Shown here piece by piece: positions 59,610 through 64,000 of a stretch of DNA of 64,000 nucleotides. The notes under the pieces are model-generated. The model saw only the letters and a list, made by a program, of their open reading frames with translations. It was not told the origin of the DNA and did not search any database. The DNA is taken from positions 62,209,201-62,273,200 of the forward strand of contig OZ038422.1 in assembly GCA_964036155.1 (NCBI GenBank). Direction: 5' to 3'. Source of the DNA: Diploscapter coronatus. Its lineage: Eukaryota > Nematoda > Chromadorea > Rhabditida > Rhabditidae. Both the position numbers and the translations under genes were made by a program. The number at the start of each line of letters is the position of its first letter. Position 1 is the first letter of the stretch.

Positions 59610-62600
59610 TTATTTAATTAGCGTCTTCAATTTATGTTCGACAATTTTGTCGGCCTCATCTCTGTCGATGCACTTTCGGCATTCGGCTACCAGTGTTCGA
59701 GCCAACTCGCTGATTCCCTTCCGCGAACCGGCCAACACTTTTGTCTGTAATTATCTACTTATAGAGTTAATTGGAGGGTAATTACAGCGACTAAATCAAT
59801 TAATTGAAATAGTTACCTTTAACTTCGGATTCTTTTCCAAAATGCTGTCCAGGACCCTTTCAATTTCTTGAAGATCCTTCATTTTCCAGAGACTTTCCTC
59901 TGTGATCCACTGAAAATTGAAATTTTAAAAAATCAAAAACCGGAAAAAGGTTTTTTACCTGTTCAGCAGTACGAATTTCGAGCTGGTTGGAATAGGCCCG
60001 TAGCAGGTCCATAGCGAGTAGATTCGTGATTTTGTCCTGCAATTTTCAAAATGAAATATTCATTTTTAGAAGAAAAATGTTGACCTGCCCCACATATTCA
60101 ACGATCGTCATGAATTGGTCGGCAAAGAATTGGCTGAAAAAATTATTTTTATTTCCTATTTCCTATTTGCATAAAGATGTTTCAAAATTTCTAAAAATGC
60201 ATTTTTTCTTAATTTATTTTTAAAAAATAAGTTCCACCTTTGCGGTGGAAATTCGACTTTGGTCCGCTTGAGAGCGTCCTTGAGCTCGTAGAGCCATTTG
60301 ACGAAATCTTCAGGTCGAATGCGCGGCAGACGCGACTCGCACATCGCCACGAACGCCGACATCAAGGGATTCTCCTGGAAAATAAGGTTTTTTTTTTTTT
60401 AAATCTCGGAAACGATAAAGATACATTTTTAAATTTATAAAAGCGAAACATTTTACAACTCTTTTTTATGAGCACTATTTTCACCACAAAATTTGTTTAG
60501 TCTCCAAGAATCCAGCAATTTCAAAATGAGATTCTTCCTTCTTAAAATAAGCAAGCAAAATCTATTAAAAATATAAATATTTAGAAAAATTACTGCATAA
60601 TAAACGGCTCTTCTGGCCGGGAATCCGTATTTGCTGATAAGCTCCATATATCTGGGTTGGGAGGATGAAAGCCCCTTGTCGATTTCATAGAGCCATTCGG
60701 GGTTGATCTGAAATTATTTTTAAATTATAAACAAAGGAGGTAAATCATTATAACAGGGAAACTGAGCAATTTACATCATTTCTTTGAAACATATTAAAAG
60801 TATGTCGACTTAATTTTTAAACATTCAAATTTTCGCACCTTGATCATAGGCAAATTGGGTTCAACCATGAATCGATAGTCCGTTTCTTCTTCTTTGTCGC
60901 GCATCGGGACTGTCCTTCTGAAAAATACTATGTTTGAATTTTTACCATTTTCCTAAAAAATAAAAATTGAAACTGCTCCATTGGAAAATTCGTGTCAAAT
61001 CGCGGGGAAAATTAATTTAGTCAGCTTATTGTAGGAGGGTTTTTTTTATTTGAAAGTTGGGATTTAAAAGAAAAAAAAGATTCAAAACCCCACCCGTCCA
61101 TATCAGTGGCCCTAGTCTCATTTTGCACGACGCCCCCAGCAGCCAAAATTCGGTATTGTCGATCGATCTCAAAATTTATAGCCGTGTGCAAATTGCGAAG
61201 GCTTTGAATGTTCTTGATCTGAAAAATTCTAAAATAGGTTTCATAGAAAACTAACAAGTCAGCTGAATTTTAGACCAGTAACGTGACTTAGAAGATGAAA
61301 ATTTTTTTCAATCTTTCGAATATGTTTCAGTAAAATGTTATAATAGTTTTGATTTTCAACACTTCAATCTTAGTCGGAATCATGAAAAATTTCGGAAATT
61401 TCGAAAAAAAAACAAACCTCCGTCCTCACGCCCATTTTCCCATCTTCCGATAGAGAAACGTTCGCGTCAGTTCTCAAATGACCACCTGAAAATTCTCAGA
61501 AATTCCGTTTACTTTTCAAACTGAGTGAATTTTCTTTGAAAATGAAATTTCACAAAGGCAATGCAGAAAAAATCCATATTCATTTTCTTGAAGATCATAA
61601 AAATCACAAGCTATTTAAAAATTAGAATATTCAGCAACTCACGATGCAGCTCCCCCTCGCAAATGCCGTAGTGCATCAATTGCAGACGTAGTTGTTCCAC
61701 GAAGCACTCAGCTTCTAAGGCCGTTTCAAAATCAGGCTCAGTCACGATTTCTACCAGCGCAATTCCTGAAATTTTTGATTTTTTAAAATAATTAACTTGC
61801 TTGAATACTTATAATTTTCGATTTTTCGTATGTTTCAAAAAACCTGAAAACAGACAAAATCTTTCGAGCTTGAGATGATATACCCTCTTTGTCTTTAATT
61901 TAAAAAGAATAAATAAATAAACTAACCAGCCCGGTTGTAGTCGATTAATGATCGATTTCCAACGTGTATCGTTTTGCCGCTGTCTTGTTCCAGCTGGAGT
62001 TGGATAATTCGAACCTGAATTTTTCATTTTTCTTTTTAGAAATTTAAAATTTTAAAAATCTGAAATTGTAGACATTTTAGGTGTCATAAATAGAAAAAAT
62101 AACTTTACCGATTTTTCATAAGGCTCCATATCCTCAGCGTAAACGTGGAATTTGACGACTCCATTTTTAGCGACTGGCATATCGTGTTGGGTTATCTGAT
62201 ATCCGGCAGGCATGTCCGCGTAGAAATAGTGTTTCCGATCGAACCGACTTCTCTCTGGGATTTCACACTTGAAAAGTCGAGCCATTTGGAGGGCTAGCTG
62301 AAAAACAACGAATATGCTTCATTTATCAAGGGGTTGGAATAGGTTTCATAGACTTATAATAGATGTCATTGTTTCTAAATTAACATTCAATGTCCTTTTC
62401 AAATAAAAAATTATCAAGCTATAAATAGGTTTCACGACTTCCTTATGATTTTAAGGTTTTCTTTTAGAATTTTGATTGATAACAGACAACAAGTTTATGA
62501 AAAAAAACTAAAAAATTTAAAGTCTTCAGAATTTTCCCATGATATTTGAGCTTTCTTTTAACTCGATTGAAAACGGTTAAAAGTTAATGAAAAGGCGAAA

Positions 62601-63235
62601 ACTAAAAGAAAACTGACCATGACAGCCTTTTTGTTGAGTTTCGGAAGTGTACCAGGAGTGGCCATGTCAAAAGCGCCGACGAGTCGATTCGGACCTGCCT
62701 CGTCGCCCTCTCGCAAAACGGGAGTTCGAGAGAACAGCTTCGTCCGACACGACAGCTGAACGTGCAACTGAAACATTCTAATTTTGCGTCTTTTAATCAA
62801 GTTCATTGCGTTTCCAGGCGAAGAGCAAGGAGATAAGGGATTTTCGAAAGAGTCCGATCTTTGTGAGTTTCAAAATGTCCCATTATCGAAAAAAGAAACC
62901 GGGTATTGTTTCAGTTTCTAGACGTCCTATTAAAATGTTGAGCACTAATTTCGATTTCAAAGTTTAGGCATTGAGACAAAACATATGAAATATTGAACTG
63001 CAGATAGTTAGCCACAAAACTAGCAATACTTCAATCAACATGCACAAGATATGCTTCACGAACTATTGAATTTAAAAATTAACAAGAAAATCACCTCCAG
63101 CCCGATGACGGGTTTGTAATTTTCCCTCGGCTTCAATTCGACATTTTGACTGGTCGACGCCTGGCTCAGAAAACGTCCACAAGCCACCCGACTATTTTTG
63201 CACCGGAAAAATCGTAGCGTCAAACTCAAGGCCAT
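59610..63235 (-). CDS. GATB: Mitochondrial glutamyl-tRNA(Gln) amidotransferase subunit B
   Basis: About 14 exons, roughly 500 residues. The N-terminus is a basic, Ser/Phe-containing mitochondrial targeting sequence ([20 protein letters not shown]). The catalytic GatB domain follows: [156 protein letters not shown] and [12 protein letters not shown]. The C-terminal YqeY-like tail ends [20 protein letters not shown]. It is the tRNA-binding and kinase-like subunit of the GatCAB amidotransferase that makes Gln-tRNA(Gln) in mitochondria. Start is 5 bases after TTTATTTCCAG. Its 3' end is duplicated at 55106-55263. Confidence 0.96.
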
Positions 63236-63825
63236 TTTTTCTGGAAATAAAAAATGTATTTTTTTTAAGGAAAATGAGATATTTTCAGCTAGCAAAAAGC
63301 ATACGTTTCATGGAAAAAGGAAGATAAAAACTCCAACTTTATTCAATGCAACAATAATAATTAAAACAACGGGAAAGGGATTTCAGGGGCTGAAAATTTT
63401 CTCCGCCAAACCTCTCTTACTTGATCCAGGAAACTGGAAAGAAACAAATGGTAAAATGTTCGGTTTTCAATGGTTTGATATGACTCAAAAACGAAAGAAA
63501 AAATCTAACTAACACAAATTTCAGACCTCTGCAAAAATCTGAAGAAAAACAAGAAAGAAAGATTTCTAAATGACAATAAATTATAAAAAAAAAGAAACCA
63601 ACAAAAACAAGAAAACCAGCCATAAAGTTAAATCACTTTTGAATGACAACGAGTTTGATTTGAAATAAGATAAACTTATTCGAAAAACTTCATCATTTCC
63701 ATAGAAAAATACGATTTCTAAAAGTAGTTCTCCTAAAATTTGAAACAATCATTTCAAGTAAAAAATGTCTGGGTTAAAAATTTGTTGACCCTGGATTTTC
63801 AATAAATCCGAATTAGGAACCTCTT
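63236..63825. other. Region between GatB and the next upstream gene
   Basis: 590 bases between two minus-strand genes. The frames at 63198-63512 (plus) and 63417-63623 (minus) lack support. The spacing could be a long intercistronic gap or an independent promoter. Confidence 0.4.
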
Positions 63826-64000
63826 TTATGGGGTGGAGAGAATATTTTCGAGAGACTCCAAATGAATGTCGCCCGACTTGACGACTCGACGGAGAGCCAC
63901 CTGAAAAATTGAAAAAAATCTTTTTTGAAAATTATTTTAAAAATACCTGAATTTCATCCAAATTGCCTTTCGTAGCCGTACCGACGGAATCGCGGTAGGC
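63826..64000 (-). CDS. Last two exons of a gene running off the window edge
   Basis: Exon 63947-64000 (continuing past the edge) reads AYRDSVGTATKGNLDEIQ and joins in phase 0 to 63826-63900, which reads VALRRVVKSGDIHLESLENI and ends LSTP, stop. Splice signals are standard (CAG|GTATTT donor context, TTTTTCAG acceptor). Amphipathic helices are likely; nothing in the 42 visible residues identifies the family. Helical pairs of this type occur in PPR-like and other mitochondrial proteins, but that is only a guess. Confidence 0.7.

Noticed and set aside
1..64000. tRNA genes and CRISPR arrays
   Set aside because: No cloverleaf with A and B boxes was recognised by eye, and there are no regularly spaced repeats; a tRNAscan run would settle the former.

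Overview
This window is nuclear DNA of a free-living-type nematode, most likely a rhabditid. It is AT-rich, its genes are split into many small exons by mostly short GT-AG introns with TTTTCAG-like acceptors, and it carries nematode-restricted families: a CX-module protein, a ground-like protein, two DUF2650-type small membrane proteins and serpentine chemoreceptors. Most start codons have a splice-acceptor-like TTTCAG or TTTTAG within about 12 bases upstream with no coding exon before it, the pattern expected of spliced-leader trans-splicing. I assembled exons by hand from splice signals and reading phase. Where I say phases agree, every junction keeps one open frame.

Layout. 0.5-3.5 kb: a four-helix membrane protein of unknown function (minus). 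3.5-11 kb: gene-poor, with two small tentative genes. 11-13.2 kb: a CX-module membrane protein (minus). 15.8-19.2 kb: cyclin A, cya-1 (minus). 20.3-22.3 kb: a secreted ground-like protein and a DUF2650-type protein (both minus). 22.3-29.8 kb: gene-poor and repeat-rich, with a 5'-truncated LINE insertion flanked by a 15-base target duplication. 29.8-30.8 kb: a second DUF2650-type gene (plus). 31.1-36.4 kb: UTP25 (minus) divergent from the copper chaperone cuc-1 (plus), then a TP53I13-like gene (minus). 37.5-38.6 kb: elongin B, elb-1 (minus). 43.1-45.5 kb: an Srx-type chemoreceptor (plus).

46.1-54.8 kb holds three housekeeping genes in tandem on the minus strand: PheRS beta (fars-3), TMCO1 and SF3A3, spaced as a possible operon. 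56.1-58.9 kb holds a second, intact 7TM receptor (plus). 59.6-63.2 kb holds mitochondrial GatB (minus), and the last exons of another minus-strand gene run off the right edge.

The most unusual structure is a second copy of the GatB 3' end (last codons plus 3' flank) at 55.1-55.26 kb, just upstream of fars-3. The receptor gene therefore sits between direct repeats of the GatB tail, which suggests that an ancestral GatB-fars-3 adjacency was split by a duplicative rearrangement. Other points of note are a MITE-like palindromic family inside introns of two genes, an inverted repeat that supplies the C-terminal codons of one DUF2650-type gene, four other hairpin repeats, and a CX-module protein whose N-terminal half resembles prion/Shadoo-type architecture. 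I found no confident tRNA, rRNA or CRISPR signal.
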